From Brienomyrus brachyistius (taxonomy: Eukaryota > Chordata > Actinopteri > Osteoglossiformes > Mormyridae): 64,000 nt of DNA. The stretch spans positions 11,187,754 to 11,251,753 of the forward strand of contig NC_064555.1 of assembly GCF_023856365.1 (NCBI RefSeq), given 5' to 3'. The notes beneath the pieces are model-generated. The model did no database searches, was not told the DNA's origin, and was given only the letters and a program-made list of their open reading frames with translations. How positions within the stretch are numbered: position 1 is the first letter of the stretch; every line of letters begins with the position of its first letter. A program made the translations under genes and the position numbers. Below, in pieces: positions 24,660 to 36,800 of the stretch.

Positions 24660-25620
24660 CAGTCAGGTCCATAAATATTGGGACATCGACACAATTCTAA
24701 TCTTTTTGGCTCTATACACCACCTCAATGGATTTGAAATGAAATGAACAAGATGTGCTTTAACTGCAGACTTTCAGCTTTAATTTGAGGGTATTTACATA
24801 CAAATCAGGTGAACGGTGTAGGAATTACAGCAGTTTGTATATCTGCCACTCACTTTTTAAGGGACCAAAAGTAATGGGACAATTGGCTGCTCAGCTGTTC
24901 CATGGCCAAGTGTGTGTCATTCCCTCATTATCTAATTTACAAGGAGCAGATAAAAGGTCTAGAATTCATTTCAAGTGTGCTATTTGCATTTGGAATCCGT
25001 TGCTGTCAACTCTCAATATGAGATGCAAAGACCTATCACTATCAGTGAAGCAAGCCGTCATTAGGCTGAAAAATAAAAACAAACCCATCAGAGAGATAGC
25101 AAATACTTTAGATGTAGCCAAATCAACTGTTTGGAACATTCTTAAAAAGAAAGATCGCACCGGTGAGCTCAGCAACACCAAAAGAGTTGCAAGACCACGG
25201 AAAACAACTGTGGTGGATGACCGAAGAAATCTTTCCCTGGTGAAGAAAAACCCCTTCAGAACAGTTGGCCAGATCAAGAACACTCTCCAGGAAGTAGGTG
25301 TATGTGTGTCAAGGTCAACAATTAAGAGAAGACTTCACCAGAGTGAATACAGAGGGTTCAACTAAAGATGTAAACCATTGGTGAGCCTCAAAAACAGGAA
25401 GGCCAGATTAGAGTTTGCCAAACAACATCTAAAAAAGCCTTTACAGTTCTGGAACAACATCCTATGGAGAGATGAGACAAAGATCAACTTGTACCAGAGT
25501 GATGGGAAGAGAAGAGTATGGAGAAGGAAAGGAACCGCTCACGATCCAAAACATACCACAATACCCATTAATATCACAGAAACTATAAAAGATAGAACAG
25601 TGATCTTTGCAGCTCAAACG
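24660..25620 (+). mobile_element. Tc1-like transposon, right end missing
   Basis: It starts with CAGTCAGGTCCATAAATATT after a TA dinucleotide. The transposase N-terminal half is open (25,017-25,362): MRCKDLSLSVKQAVIRLKNK with helix-turn-helix and then NPFRTVGQIKN. A stop and frameshift then lead into 25,378-25,626 (KARLEFAKQHLKK, WRDETKINLYQSDG, the first catalytic-domain block). The copy stops near 25,620 without a right inverted repeat. It belongs to a different Tc1 family from the copies at 5771 and 34,880. Confidence 0.88.
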
Positions 25621-25985
25621 CAGCACTAACAATCGAGCCTGGTGTCACGTCCGAATGCGGCCGTAAAGGCTGTGATGTCTTGTCTGGATATTAATATTGT
25701 AATATCTAGGAAATAAAAGCAGCACAAATGAGCACAAAAGCAGCACTAACAATGCGAGAAAGTGACGGTGACAGAGTGACATCGTCACTCATTTTCCTCA
25801 ATGCATAACACTGTAGGCTATACTATATTATATATTGTATTATGCACCCCATACTTCTATGCCACCCCATAAACTTCTTGTTCAGTGTTGTTCTATAGTG
25901 CAATATATGTGCATAGCAGATCAACCTCAAGAAGCTCTTTTAGCTTACTGTAGGCGATGCGGAAAATATATCAGAGTACCGTTTG

Positions 25986-26248
25986 TGTCACGATCGCGGA
26001 CAAAGCGGGCGAACGTTGGGCTGGCGAGCGGGATACGGGGAAAACGGGTCTTTAATCGGGAAGGTTCGGGCAGGACGGGACATAGGCATCAACAACATCA
26101 ATGACGGACAAGGGGAACAGGTCAGACCAGGACTTAAATACACAAAGACTAATCAAAGGAAGCGGACACAGCAGGAGACGATCAGGGAAGCACCGTGGGT
26201 AATCAGGGGGCGTGGCACACACGAGGAGCAGACGAGCCGGGCATGACA
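25986..26248 (-). mobile_element. Solo LTR with 5-bp target duplication, diverged subfamily
   Basis: It is bounded by TGTCACG and GCATGACA, 263 bp, with GTTTG duplicated at 25981-25985 and 26249-26253. Read on the minus strand it starts TGTCATGCCCGGCTCGTC like the LTR at 22,691, shares GTGTATTTAAGTCCTGGTC, and differs in its 3' half. Confidence 0.9.
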
Positions 26249-26292
26249 GTTTGCCAGGCAATTCGCAATTGTTTTTCCCGGACACCTGAGAG

Positions 26293-26436
26293 CAGGGGCG
26301 CCGCTAAGGGGGGGAAAGTTGGGACAATTCTAAGGGCCCACGCTCTTTAAGGGCCCCCAGAGATCTGAATGGGTGTGGTAGGGGGGCCCAACCTCATATT
26401 TTGTCATAGGGCCCAAAATTGCTAGCGGCGCCCCTG
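26293..26436. mobile_element. Short hAT-type MITE with 8-bp target duplication
   Basis: Inverted ends CAGGGGCGCCGCTAA and CTAGCGGCGCCCCTG; 144 bp. CCTGAGAG is duplicated exactly at 26285-26292 and 26437-26444. It is non-coding. Confidence 0.92.
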
Positions 26437-26770
26437 CCTGAGAGTGCAGACAATTAAAGAGGTGTTGCAGGTAATGCATGCGCAATAAAATTTCAGTTCT
26501 ATAAAGAATTTAAAAATCACACTAATATTCTCATTAACCAGAACTCCCAAAGGTTTTGTCTGCCTTCTTATTAGCTTCAAAAGGAATGGTTTATAAATAT
26601 GAAAGATTTCCTACATTTCATATACATAAAATTAAGAAACACACACTTGTGCTTGTATTTGATTATGACAATTAGATAATATTGAAACATTGGAAACGTA
26701 ATACTACATTCAAGTGATAAATACGATAACTAAAAACTACTTACACATTTAATTTGCCGGACATTTTTTG

Positions 26771-26881
26771 TCAGCCGTCTTTTCTGGTTTTTCTGGTACA
26801 TATTAAATCTTTAAATTCATCATACCCCTCTAATAAAAGGTCCTGCTCGGATTGTGTGAACAACCGCGCCCTGTTCTTTGA
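26771..26881 (-). pseudogene. SANT/Myb-like DNA-binding domain remnant
   Basis: The minus strand reads SKNRARLFTQSEQDLLLEGY and DEFKDLICTRKTRKDG before a stop. The pattern of an aromatic-T-x-x-E start, Leu-rich helix and KD(L/I)I resembles SANT/Myb-like (trihelix) domains used by several animal DNA transposons. No ATG precedes it in frame. It lies near the right end of the 5-kb transposon. Confidence 0.5.
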
Positions 26882-27699
26882 TGTTTTGTGGAAGCCAATG
26901 AGAGACTTGCCGATCAAGTTTTCTAGACTCCATATATATGGGCTTTTCAAGCAGCGCGGGCACGCGCAATCATCTCAGATGAATGGATCCAGCTAGACTA
27001 ATGTACTACACAACTGCGTTTGAAAAACGACTTATCCCGGATGAGTTTCACCGGCATTAACTTAAGCGACGTACAAAAAATACCCCCATGTTCATTTTGA
27101 CGGAGCTCGACATCAAACATACACATACCAACTTTTGTGAATAAATATTGTGAAAATATCAAGTAATTGTCTTCCTAATAAATAAAATGCTGTGTTTAGT
27201 TGTTATTTCTAGTAGAACTCCAGTCAATTTTGAATGTTTTTCTAACGTTTTATTTAGAAACTTATAATAAATAGGCCTAAATTATAAAATAAAATTTTTT
27301 TCCCAGACGGGTAGCGTGTGGATCATTGTGGAAACTATCTGCTTTGTTTTCTTTGTTTTGTATTCTAATGTGAATAATATCTACGTTTAATGGATTATTA
27401 GGAGTGCTTTTTCATGAAAAATATTTTAAAATATATACCTCATTTCACACAGGATTACTTTGGAGTCTGGAATATTTTAATGCACAAAATTGCAACTTGG
27501 ATGACGGGATCAAGTAAGTTTTCTCAATTGCAAAGGCATGCAATTCATGTCTGTGAGTTATACCTATCCAAAGTTACGAGCCTGAGATGAATGAGTGCCT
27601 AAAACAACACATTTTGCATTTGTCAGGTTCTAAAGGTCAATAAAGAGATGAATATTGCCGTTGTTATAAATATTGAGGCATTTTAATAGTCTTGACTGG

Positions 27700-27845
27700 T
27701 TTTGAAATAAAACCTTGAGTCCACTACGTCTGAGACTGAGACAAGGCCAAGTCAAAATAAAGTAGATTCCAAGACAAGACTCAGACTGTAAAAAAAAGTG
27801 GCCCCGAGTTCACTGTCAAGACCAAGACTCGAGTCCTACAACACT
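27700..27845. repeat. Decayed MITE-like repeat
   Basis: It contains AAGACCAAGACTCGAGTCCT followed by ACAACACTAG, a right end common to non-autonomous fish elements. The left end is not clear. Confidence 0.4.
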
Positions 27846-28296
27846 AGTGTCAACAAGGCATCATGCTGCCATTTTTCAGTTTTCTCACATGCAGTTTTTG
27901 AAACATTTATAAGGTGGGATAATGATGCATGAGAGCAGAAGTGGACTAGTAGGTGGGGCACCTGCTCCAGGCCCCCTCAGCGACGTTGAGGGCCCCCCTC
28001 CAACTGCAAATCTCACAAGTATGCAAAGCATTCGTCATGCATATTATATGAAATTGTGACATGGTACTCTTCTCTCTCTCATTTTTATGTATACAGTCTC
28101 ATTATGGGAATCATAACACAAAACATATTTGATCCAAAGAAATAATAATTTTGAAATGTAATACTTGTAGTAATGTAGTCAACCTCTGTTGTCGTTAGCA
28201 ACTAATACATTTGGAACCATGCAGCTGAACTGTTGCTGACAGGAGCTTTTGTGCGCCAGTTTAGCAGTAAAATATGAATGTATTTAGTAAAATTTT

Positions 28297-28350
<54 letters not shown>
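28297..28350. repeat. (TA)n microsatellite
   Basis: An uninterrupted alternating TA tract follows TATATACATA and is followed by a short CA tract. An 18-base G run lies at 28,568-28,585. Confidence 0.95.
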
Positions 28351-29182
28351 TACACACACACACAAAACCCCTTAGAAAGCTTGTAATGATCAGGCCTGAC
28401 AATTTATTCTTCTAATATTCATTTACTGTTTTGTATTATTCCAGTAATATAATGTAATTGCAAGTTTTATTCATCAATCAACATTTAAGCCACTGCATGT
28501 TATAGACTGTAAAATGGCTATTACGGTCTCTTCTTTTTATTAAAATTCACTGACTTTCCAAACTGATGGGGGGGGGGGGGGGGGGTAGTGCCAATGACAT
28601 TCCAGACTGATGAACCATTGACAGTATGCAAACTATTACAGGTGTATTGGCGCCTCATCTTATAAACCAAATGAAATTTCTGAATGCTTCAATTACCTAC
28701 ATGTCGCCAACACCTATGTTTACAAGCTCCAGAGCTCAAAAGTCTTGACCAGAAATGAATGAATTTTTTACAATACCTCAGCACCTCTGAAAATAAGATT
28801 TAGAAAAGTATATGTTTAGTCGATGTTCTGTGTTAGCTTCCTGGTCCTATTTCTTATGTTATATGGGTCGGTGCTGACCCGTGTCTTAAATCAGCCATAA
28901 AATACACTCAAAACAATTATTTATCATTCATTTTGTTTCTTATCTCTTGGTTACCTTACCTTGTTAGGCTTCCTTATCTATGAAAAGATTGGTTTTAATA
29001 TTTTTGGTGTGGCTTTCAGGACCTCTCTTTTGACAGCATACCTCTCGTTTTCAATAAAAAAAACAATGGTAAAATAAACCTCAAGAGAATTATATAAATA
29101 AACTGAATTCATCTTATCTTGCCTTACATGTATGGACATGCCTTGCCTTGATTTTGTTTTAATTTATTTTGTTTCTGTGCTG

Positions 29183-29698
29183 GTGTTAACAGCAGCCTAC
29201 GCCTGGGACAGTGAACCTGTTGTCCGGATGATGCCATTCAAGACATGGTGCAGGATGACATGGGGTGTTGTACAGAGTCCAATACCTGTCTCCAAATGGC
29301 AGGTGCCGATGTCATGGGGTTCTGTAATGCTTGGAGCACAATATCACGATCCTCCCTTTGTATGGCCTGTCTTGGGCGACCAGGACCTTCATGACGTGTG
29401 TAGGTGCCCTCATGTGCCCATTGGTTCCAATATCGAGTGACTGACATCTGCGTGGCCCACATGCCGGGCAACTGCACAATATGACCACCCAACCTTATGC
29501 AACTCTACAATGTGATCCCTATCAAACTCCATAAAATGCTGCTAATGCTGTCTAATGTGTCTACGAGGCATTATCTGTGTTTAATGACTAGACATGCCAG
29601 CTCCTTGCAAATCAAATCATTTACATACCCATCGCACGTGTACAAAATTCAAAATCAGACCATTATTTCTAGGTCCTTATTTTTTTTGTCACTGAGTG
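29183..29698 (-). mobile_element. Tc1/mariner-like element, truncated, same family as 50,368-51,559
   Basis: The right end CACTGAGTG followed by TA is intact at 29,690-29,700. The minus strand carries an N-terminal transposase piece (SVTRYWNQWAHEGTYTRHEG, PGRPRQAIQREDR), a helix-turn-helix and linker. The catalytic half is missing. Confidence 0.75.
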
Positions 29699-31990
29699 TA
29701 TGTACTGAGCACTCATCAGCCACTTTTCCTTCACTCTCTGGTCAAACTCCTCCAAAACCATTTATACTGTGTTCGGGTCAGGTGGTCAGGTGATGTGACA
29801 TGACGCTATCACTCACTCCTTTGTAGATGGCTTGGAATGTGCAAACTTTTGACTTGTACTGTATATGATAATTTGCAGAATCTTTCCCCACCAGTTAGAT
29901 GGTTATTTGCAGTGTAAGTTTTAATGTCCATGTTTGAAAATGTCATTTATATATTCTTATTTGTTTAAAAACACATACACAATGAAATAAAGTTAACCAG
30001 CTAGTTATACTTATATGTCAGGACTAGGACATTCAGGTAAAAACACATTTATTGGTTTTCATATTTCCAGTTGATCCATCCAGTAATTCAAGAAAATTGT
30101 AGTTGAGGTTGGGGGTGTGGGAGAAGTAGTAAATGGGGGGAGGAGGCAATGCACAGTACACAAAAATGGAACGATCAAATGTTTTCATTAAAAGGTTTTT
30201 AAAAACTGCAACTGCTCAGGGCTGCTCCCTCCCTAGTATCATACAGGACAGTATGGCTTTTGAGTCTTTAAGTCTTGCAACATTGTGCACATAAAACCAA
30301 AATGTTAGTCCTGTCTATCCAGAAGGAGCAGGCCCAGGCTTGTGAGGTTCCACTCAGGTGCTGTGGTCCCTGAGTAAAGGACACGCTGGCCTCCTCTACC
30401 AGCTCTTTACCATACTGACTTCACACATGACCTCCTGGCTCTCATTTTGCAGTCAGGTGCTGATAAGGCTGAGAACACAACATAGTGTGGTTGCCTTCAG
30501 AGAGTGGAACATGAAGCCTGACGTCCATCTGCCTCGGCTCCAAGCGAAACATTGCAAGCAGCAGCTACCATGTGGCTTCAGGGAGAACCCTGCATGTTAT
30601 AAACAATAGCTGCAGTCAGCCCGGTCAGGTTATGGCATGTGATACAGTTTGGTTAGATGGTGAACTGAAATCACCCTTTAATTAAACATACTTGTTTAGC
30701 AGACATTTTTAACACAAAGTGGCATACAATTCAGGAACAATGAGCAGGGTCAGATAGTGTCTCTGGAGCATCTGCAGCCTTTCTCAAGAGCCCAACAGTG
30801 AAATCATTCTGCCAGTGAAGAAGTTTGGACCAGTGACCCTGATCACTAATGCGAAGAACTACATATGTCCCTAATGTCTCTCTAATGTGCATGTAAAATT
30901 GCTAATAAACATCTTGTCATCTGCAGAAGCAATTGATATTTAAAGAAATACATACCTGTTTTCAAACTGGTTTCCCCTGGAGTTAATTGGTGCTTTTAAA
31001 ACCAGTGTGTATCCAAACCCCAGCACGCACCTCCTAGTTAAAACAGGCCAGGGAGAAGTTTGTTTGTGATTGTCAAAATCCACACCATAATCCATCATTG
31101 GAGGAACTACATGTAAAACCAGAGTGTATTCTCGCACCTTTGAGCAAGAAGTTTAGCCCTAAATACCTTTTAGAATCAAATTTTGTGTATTCATTAAACA
31201 GGCTAGTAAACTATGCAGTCATAATAATACCAGTCAATCAAGCTTGGTAATGGTCTTACCAAGACGTATCCTGAAGTCCTTTCAGGTTCGGCAGTATGCC
31301 TGTCTGTAGAGGACACCATTACTCCCACTTCCCAACCTTGTCATTGCCCTGGAACCTGCAGTCCTATCAACACACAAAGACAAGAAAATCAACAGTCAGT
31401 CTCCACAGTACACTGCACACAATGATTTAAACAAGTATTATTCAAATATTGACTCACTAACACCACCAAGGTTAATAAGGACCAAAAAAATACAACAGTA
31501 ATGGAAAATCATAATATACCAACATAAGTCTGTTCTGACAGCCTCATTTACCCTTGGAATTTGTTTCACCTCTACAATATTTACAGTAATGATTAACATC
31601 AAAGAATGATTACACTTTCTGGCTATTTATTCAAACCAGTTAGTATTAGACTTTTATGACATTTAAAAAGTTAGTAATTGTCAATTTCTGACAAAATTCA
31701 ACTTTACTACAAACAAGAAACCTCTCTTAATTATATATTTTAACACAGCTCTGTGGCACTTGGGTACAATACAGAGGTGTCACTGAACTAAAAGGGGGCC
31801 TGTTTGGAAAGGCTGCTGGCCTTCGAAAACACTCGTGACATCCCAGTCTGTGTCTGGATTTCTGTGTCTTTCACTTAAACACAGAGGAAGAATCACCTGA
31901 TAGAAAATTGATACAAATGAGAAACTATTTAGAGTCAATTTATTCAGTAGAGAGATATTCAATTGTAAGCATGACCTCCATTGTGATAAA

Positions 31991-32044
31991 CATCCATCCA
32001 TCCATCCATTTTCCAAACCGCTTATCCTACTGGGTCGCGGGGTC
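31991..32044 (-). repeat. SINE tail fragment
   Basis: CATCCATCCATCCATTTTCC followed by AAACCGCTTATCCTACTGGG is the 3' tail of the SINE at 8822, cut off after about 50 bp. Confidence 0.8.
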
Positions 32045-33514
32045 GTGATAAACAGATTTGCTTTAATGATTATAATGGAGAAACAATTAGATTTTTTTTA
32101 ATTTTTTTTTTTTAAATGGTAAAAAAACAATCCCATATAGGGCTTGGGGAGATTTTTCTTCTAAATATAGCAGGAGAATTACAATTCCATATCTAGGTGT
32201 CATAGAATTGCTACATTATTCCCGAAATCAAATGGCAATTCAAGTTTTAAGATTAATAGAGAAAAGCATATATTGACCTATAATTCTGAGAAGAGTCATT
32301 GCTTTTCAAGTCCTGTGGGTGGCAGAAGTGCCTTTATACCGTCGTCACTGAGCTTGCTTTTAGCGGATATTGTCAAAAAGAGAAACTGTAAAACAAAAAA
32401 AATAAATCTTACACTACCGTAACAAAGTCATTAACACACTGCCTCTACAATCACAATAAATGACAGTGATTAATGCAGTGCCTCTACTGTTACCATACCC
32501 GACACTGTCATTTACTCAGTACCATCTTCACTTTTGAGAACCATGTGAGACTATTTCAATGACACTTTAACAATAATAGGTGTTTCAGTCACATTAGCAT
32601 TACTACATATTTCCAGCTGTGGTTACAGCTTTGTTTATAATTAATGCAATTAGGTCTCAGTAATAAAGCATTTTTGACTAGACGTATAAAGAAAGTAACG
32701 GATAGCACTTTGTGAGTTTGTTAGATATTAATGTATTAATTTATATAAAATATAAATACCAGCTTAGTATCATTACTTATTACCTGTGGGAATGGGGCGC
32801 ACTTTCACACCTCTAAGAATAAGTTTAAATAAGGCTTTGTGGTGCAGCAGTGATGAATGCGCAGATACTGCAGTTGCCTGTAATTCAGTAGGGGCCAGAA
32901 GAGAAATGAGAAAAATGCTACAGAACAAGAGGTCTAAGTAAAGTGGAGAACAGGAAGAAGAGGAATTAAAGGACATGTAGGAATGCAGTGCCTACATGCA
33001 GTGCTGTTTCAATACAAATCAAATGACAGACCACAATTGTAAGGTGAAGAGCTTCCTATAAAGCCCAAGGACTTCTGCTAAGTTACTTGACCTAAACTTA
33101 GAACCATTTATTATGGAGAACAAGTAATTGGTGCGAGCAATATTCAGGGCATCACTATACTTGTGGATGTGCTCAGTACAGAGTTAATTGTAAAGCCAGT
33201 TTGAAACACTTGCCAGTGGTTTTCATTACGAGTACAGGGGTGAATCACAGACTAGACGAAGTGGCTGAGACTGACCTGTTCTTTAAAGAAGCTAAATCAT
33301 TAAGTAATGTAGAGATCATTATATAGACAAACCATACTGTAGGGGAAGGAAAACTGTGGAAGTCAGAAAGGGGTGAGGGCTGTAGTTCATTCTAAGGTAA
33401 AAAGAATTTTTTTAAATGCCCTGTGTTTCACATATTCCGATTCAACCAGAAATCCACAGGTCAGGAGCTCCTAGTCAGAATCCTAATGAAATAAAACAAT
33501 AGACTTCATGTCAA

Positions 33515-33710
33515 ATATCCATCCATCTTCCACACTCCTCATGCAGTACAGAGCCTCGAGCTTATGAGAGGAAACACAGGACACACTACCTCACTCACAC
33601 ACTTTTGAACATTTAGAGATACCTAGCCATCTTTCTGGTCCATACACAGGAATGAAGTCCCAAACGCTCCAGGTGTGAGGAGACAGGGCTACTCACTGAG
33701 CCACTATCCA
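33515..33710 (-). repeat. Old SINE-like fragment
   Basis: On the plus strand it has ATCCATCCATCTTCCACAC, then TCACTCACACACTTTTGAAC and CCAGGTGTGAGGAGACAG, the order of the minus-oriented SINE body. Strongly diverged. Confidence 0.45.
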
Positions 33711-33939
33711 ACATCATTTCATTTTGGGAGTATTTTTAAGAGACGTATTTTTAAAAATATTGCCGCTTTCGAAAATGTCTTCCTAACATATCTAAAGACA
33801 GAAATATTTGATTTAAACTGTAATGAGGTAGGAAATTAAGGACTGGTACAGTGTGACTATCAATTCACAGACAGAACAAAAAGTTGCATAAAGTTACCAA
33901 AGAACAGCAACGACCTCTATCGTTTGACTAAGCAAACAA

Positions 33940-34055
33940 CACATTTTACATTTGTGACCCATCACCACGAAATGAGTCTTAAGTTGCACTGGTAGAATTA
34001 CACCCATAAGACTCATTTCGTGGTGATGGGTCACATATATGTAAAATGCACACCT
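33940..34055. repeat. Near-perfect palindrome, 28-bp arms plus flanking pairs
   Basis: 33954-33981 (GTGACCCATCACCACG... to GTCTTA) is the exact complement of 34007-34034, with a 25-bp loop. Outside, TTTTACAT and ATGTAAAA pair again with small mismatches. It is probably a foldback MITE, but no target duplication was recognised. Confidence 0.85.
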
Positions 34056-34107
34056 TATTAAAACCAGCTGTACAATGCTAGCTGAAAATGACAATCCTCT
34101 TCACTTT

Positions 34108-34142
34108 ATTAGCACAGTTAAGGGAAACTTAACTGTGCTAAT
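34108..34142. repeat. Perfect short hairpin, 15-bp stem, 5-base loop
   Basis: ATTAGCACAGTTAAG, loop GGAAA, then the exact complement. It has no U run after the stem and no host gene nearby, so the function is unknown. Confidence 0.8.
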
Positions 34143-34424
34143 GATATGGGTGCATTTTCCTTGGTTACAGTTTCAATAGGTTTACTGTAAATATTTGTAA
34201 TAATAAACAGACTAAAAACTGTTCTACATATTTTAGGATCTCGCTTTCTATTACAGTGAACCAAGTTTGCTTCTTAGTGAAAAGTAAAGAGAGAATTCTG
34301 GATAAGAGTTACAATGAGGCATCTTCTAGGCACAGCTCATAGCTGGGCCTCAGCCCATCGTGTCCTATTTACACACCTTTGTGTCCTTTCACAGTCGTCT
34401 TGTTAAAGAATTTAGAATTAGAAT

Positions 34425-34648
34425 TTGAGAATTTAGTGATCATTCTTGACAAACCACAGCACATAACAATAAAATGTGTCCTCTGCATTTAACCCATGTC
34501 ACATTGTGACATAGCCAGGGGCAGCTAATTCAGCACCCGGGGAGCAGTGCTTGGGGGTGGTACCTTGCTGGTCGGGGTTTCGAACCTGCAACCTTTCAAT
34601 TACAATCAATCAAGTGCGCTTCCCTAACCATCAAAACACCACTGCCCA
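34425..34648 (-). repeat. tRNA-like SINE, third family
   Basis: Minus strand: GGGCAGTGGTGTTTTGATGG head, GGTTCGAAACC B-box-like motif, CACTGCTCCCCGGGTGCTG, and GAGGACACATTTTATTG near the 3' end. It matches a widespread fish SINE type as I remember it. Confidence 0.7.
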
Positions 34649-34879
34649 CAAACGATCTATGAAAAGAAAAAGCTCCGAATGACAGAATTATTCCCAGACA
34701 CCACAGACATACAAGGAGGATGCTGAAAATGCTATTCATCCAGCCGTGGCCAAATCAGCTCAACATTTAAAGGAGGGCACAGATAAACCCCAATGGCTGT
34801 GATTCAAGGTAGGGTATGAAGGGCAGTAACGGAAAGAATTAGGATCACTGAATGGCTGAAGAAATGTAAATGAGCCAAA

Positions 34880-35900
34880 CATTTATTACAACTTATTTAA
34901 CATATATACTACATGAACAACAGTACTGAAATATACCTCCGAATAACTGGATTCAGGTGTATAAAATCAAGTACTTAGCCATGCAGGCAGGTTTACATAC
35001 ATCTGTAAAAGAATGGGTTGTTCTGAATAGTTCAAGAGAATTCAAGCCTAGTACTGTCACAGAATAGCATCGCAATAAAAGTTTGTGAAACGCCTTCCCT
35101 CCTAGATCTTCCACGGTCAAATGTTAAGTGGTATTATTGCAAAGTGGAAGTGTTGAAGAACAAAAAAAAAAAAAAAAACTCAGACCATGTAAGGTAACAG
35201 TGTGGGGTCACATTGTGCGTAAAAGTCTCCAACGCTCTGCTGACTCAATAACTGTAGAGTTCTCAACTTTCTCCACAAAGCTGTGCGGCAGGAGCTTCAT
35301 GGAATGTGCTTCCATGGCCAATCACATCACTAAGTGCAATGCCAAGCATTGGATGGAGTAGTGTAAAGCATGGCGCTACTAGACTCTGGAACAGGGGAAA
35401 CATCTTCTGTGAAGTGAAGAATCAATGCTTCTCTGTCTGGTAGTCTGATGGACAAGATTGGATTTGGAGGATGCCTAGAGAATGTTATCTGCCCGACTGC
35501 ATTGTGCCTACTTTAAAGTTTGCTGGGAGGGATAATGGTATGGGGTTGTTTTTCAGGTTCTGAACTAGGCCTTTTAGTTCCAGTTAAGGGAATTCAAAAT
35601 GCTTCATCAAACCAAGACATTTTGGACAATTCTATGCTTCCAACTTTGTGGGAAGAGTTGGAGGAAGGCCCTATTCTTTTCCAGTATGATTGGGCCCCAG
35701 TGCACAAAGTAAGGGCAATAAAGACACGTTTTGATGAGTTTGCTGTGGAAGAACCTGATCTCACATATGTTCTTCTGGATGAATGGGAAAACAATTCCCA
35801 GACACACTCCAAAATCTTGTGGAAAGCCTTCCTAGAAGAGTGGCAGCTGTTAACTGCAAAGGGGGTAACTCCATATTTATACCTATTATTACACATGCAT
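34880..35900 (+). mobile_element. Tc1-like transposon, decayed (same family as 5771-6724)
   Basis: The left half aligns with 5,815-6,090 (AAAGAATGGGTTGTTCTGAA). The right half (35,520-35,870) reads [20 protein letters not shown], then PILFQYDWAPVHKV and WENNSQTHSKILWKAFLEEW, the catalytic core and C-terminus. Clear terminal repeats are not visible. Confidence 0.82.
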
Positions 35901-36189
35901 GCGTAGGATAATGCCACAAGAACAAAATGCGGCATACTGTTGCAGCATGTGTGAAACATAGGGCACATGCAGCAACAGATCAGGCAGTGACAGTGTGAAT
36001 TAAAGGCTAATCTTTTTAATACTTCAAAAAGGAGGCATCTCCTCATTTCTCTACTGCTCAGCTTCCACACCGATAAGCCCTTATACGGTATCTCTGCTTC
36101 TGGAGTTTACCGTAGCCTACATGATTTACGTGTTTTTTTATTTATAGTTATATACCGTATACTGGGTAACGTCTAGAAGGTATGATGGT

Positions 36190-36800
36190 ATGATGGTATA
36201 AAAAACAGACACTTCCCAAGCCTAGTTCTGGCACACCTTCACCTAAGAATATAAAAGGTCCTACTGCTCCTGCAGAACACATCCTCCACACCATGATGCT
36301 TCCCCCTCTGAAATTTACTGTCTTCTTCACACTTTCATTGAAATCTTTCCCCAGTTCGACACTTTCAATGCTGCCATGAATTTTGGAGCAGTACTTTTGT
36401 CTACCAAATGAACTCCCAGCAAAGGTTAGTCTAGTCTTTTAATTCTTCTTGCCGAGTGGCTTGGTCACTGTGAGCTTTCAGTCCAAATTCCCTCTGGCAA
36501 TGAGACCCTGTCGAGACAAATTCTTGCCCTGTCCAGCTTTGAATCAGCAAGCAATTCCAGCTGTGGTGTTGAACAGACCCCTCACCAAGAATCTCCATAT
36601 TATCCTGTACTCTCACAGGTCCATCTTACGTGGGCGACGTGCCTTTTTCAAGACTTGAATGACTTGATTTCTTTGTACAGTTTCAATATCGGAGAATGAG
36701 TAAGTTCTCTTCCGGTGGGCAAGAGGGTCACCTATCAGCCTTCAGAATCTGATGTTGCAGGGTGTCAGTCACCTTGGAGAGGCCAGTCATCTTGTAAAAT
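36190..36800 (-). mobile_element. Tc1-like transposase remnant, minus strand
   Basis: The minus strand gives MTGLSKVTDTLQH near 36,790, an N-terminal region, and GGSIMVWRMCSAGAVGPFIF near 36,300 (the MVWG block of Tc1 transposases). Several frameshifts are present and no ends were found. Confidence 0.65.

Larger units (their letters stand above)
22051..27090 (-). mobile_element. Roughly 5-kb DNA transposon, superfamily not recognised
   Basis: The two ends are inverted. CATGGGGGGTATTTTTCGTA starts at 22051 and CATGGGGGTATTTTTTGTAC reads inward from 27090. A second matching block follows inside (GGATATGTCAGTTTTTCGAA against GGGATAAGTCGTTTTTCAAA), with a 14-bp length difference between the arms. 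Inside lie about 140-bp subterminal repeats on the left, inverted pieces of the same repeat near 25,621 and 25,722, and two minus-strand protein remnants (23,337-23,777 and 26,771-26,881). Later insertions split it: two solo LTRs, a LINE end, a Tc1 copy and a hAT MITE. No target duplication was found. Inference: an old, formerly autonomous element transcribed from right to left. Confidence 0.6.

Noticed and set aside
28842..28895. GGGTCGGTGCTGACCC small palindrome
   Set aside because: 16 bp with no flanking inverted ends or duplication found; it could be chance or a worn transposon tip.
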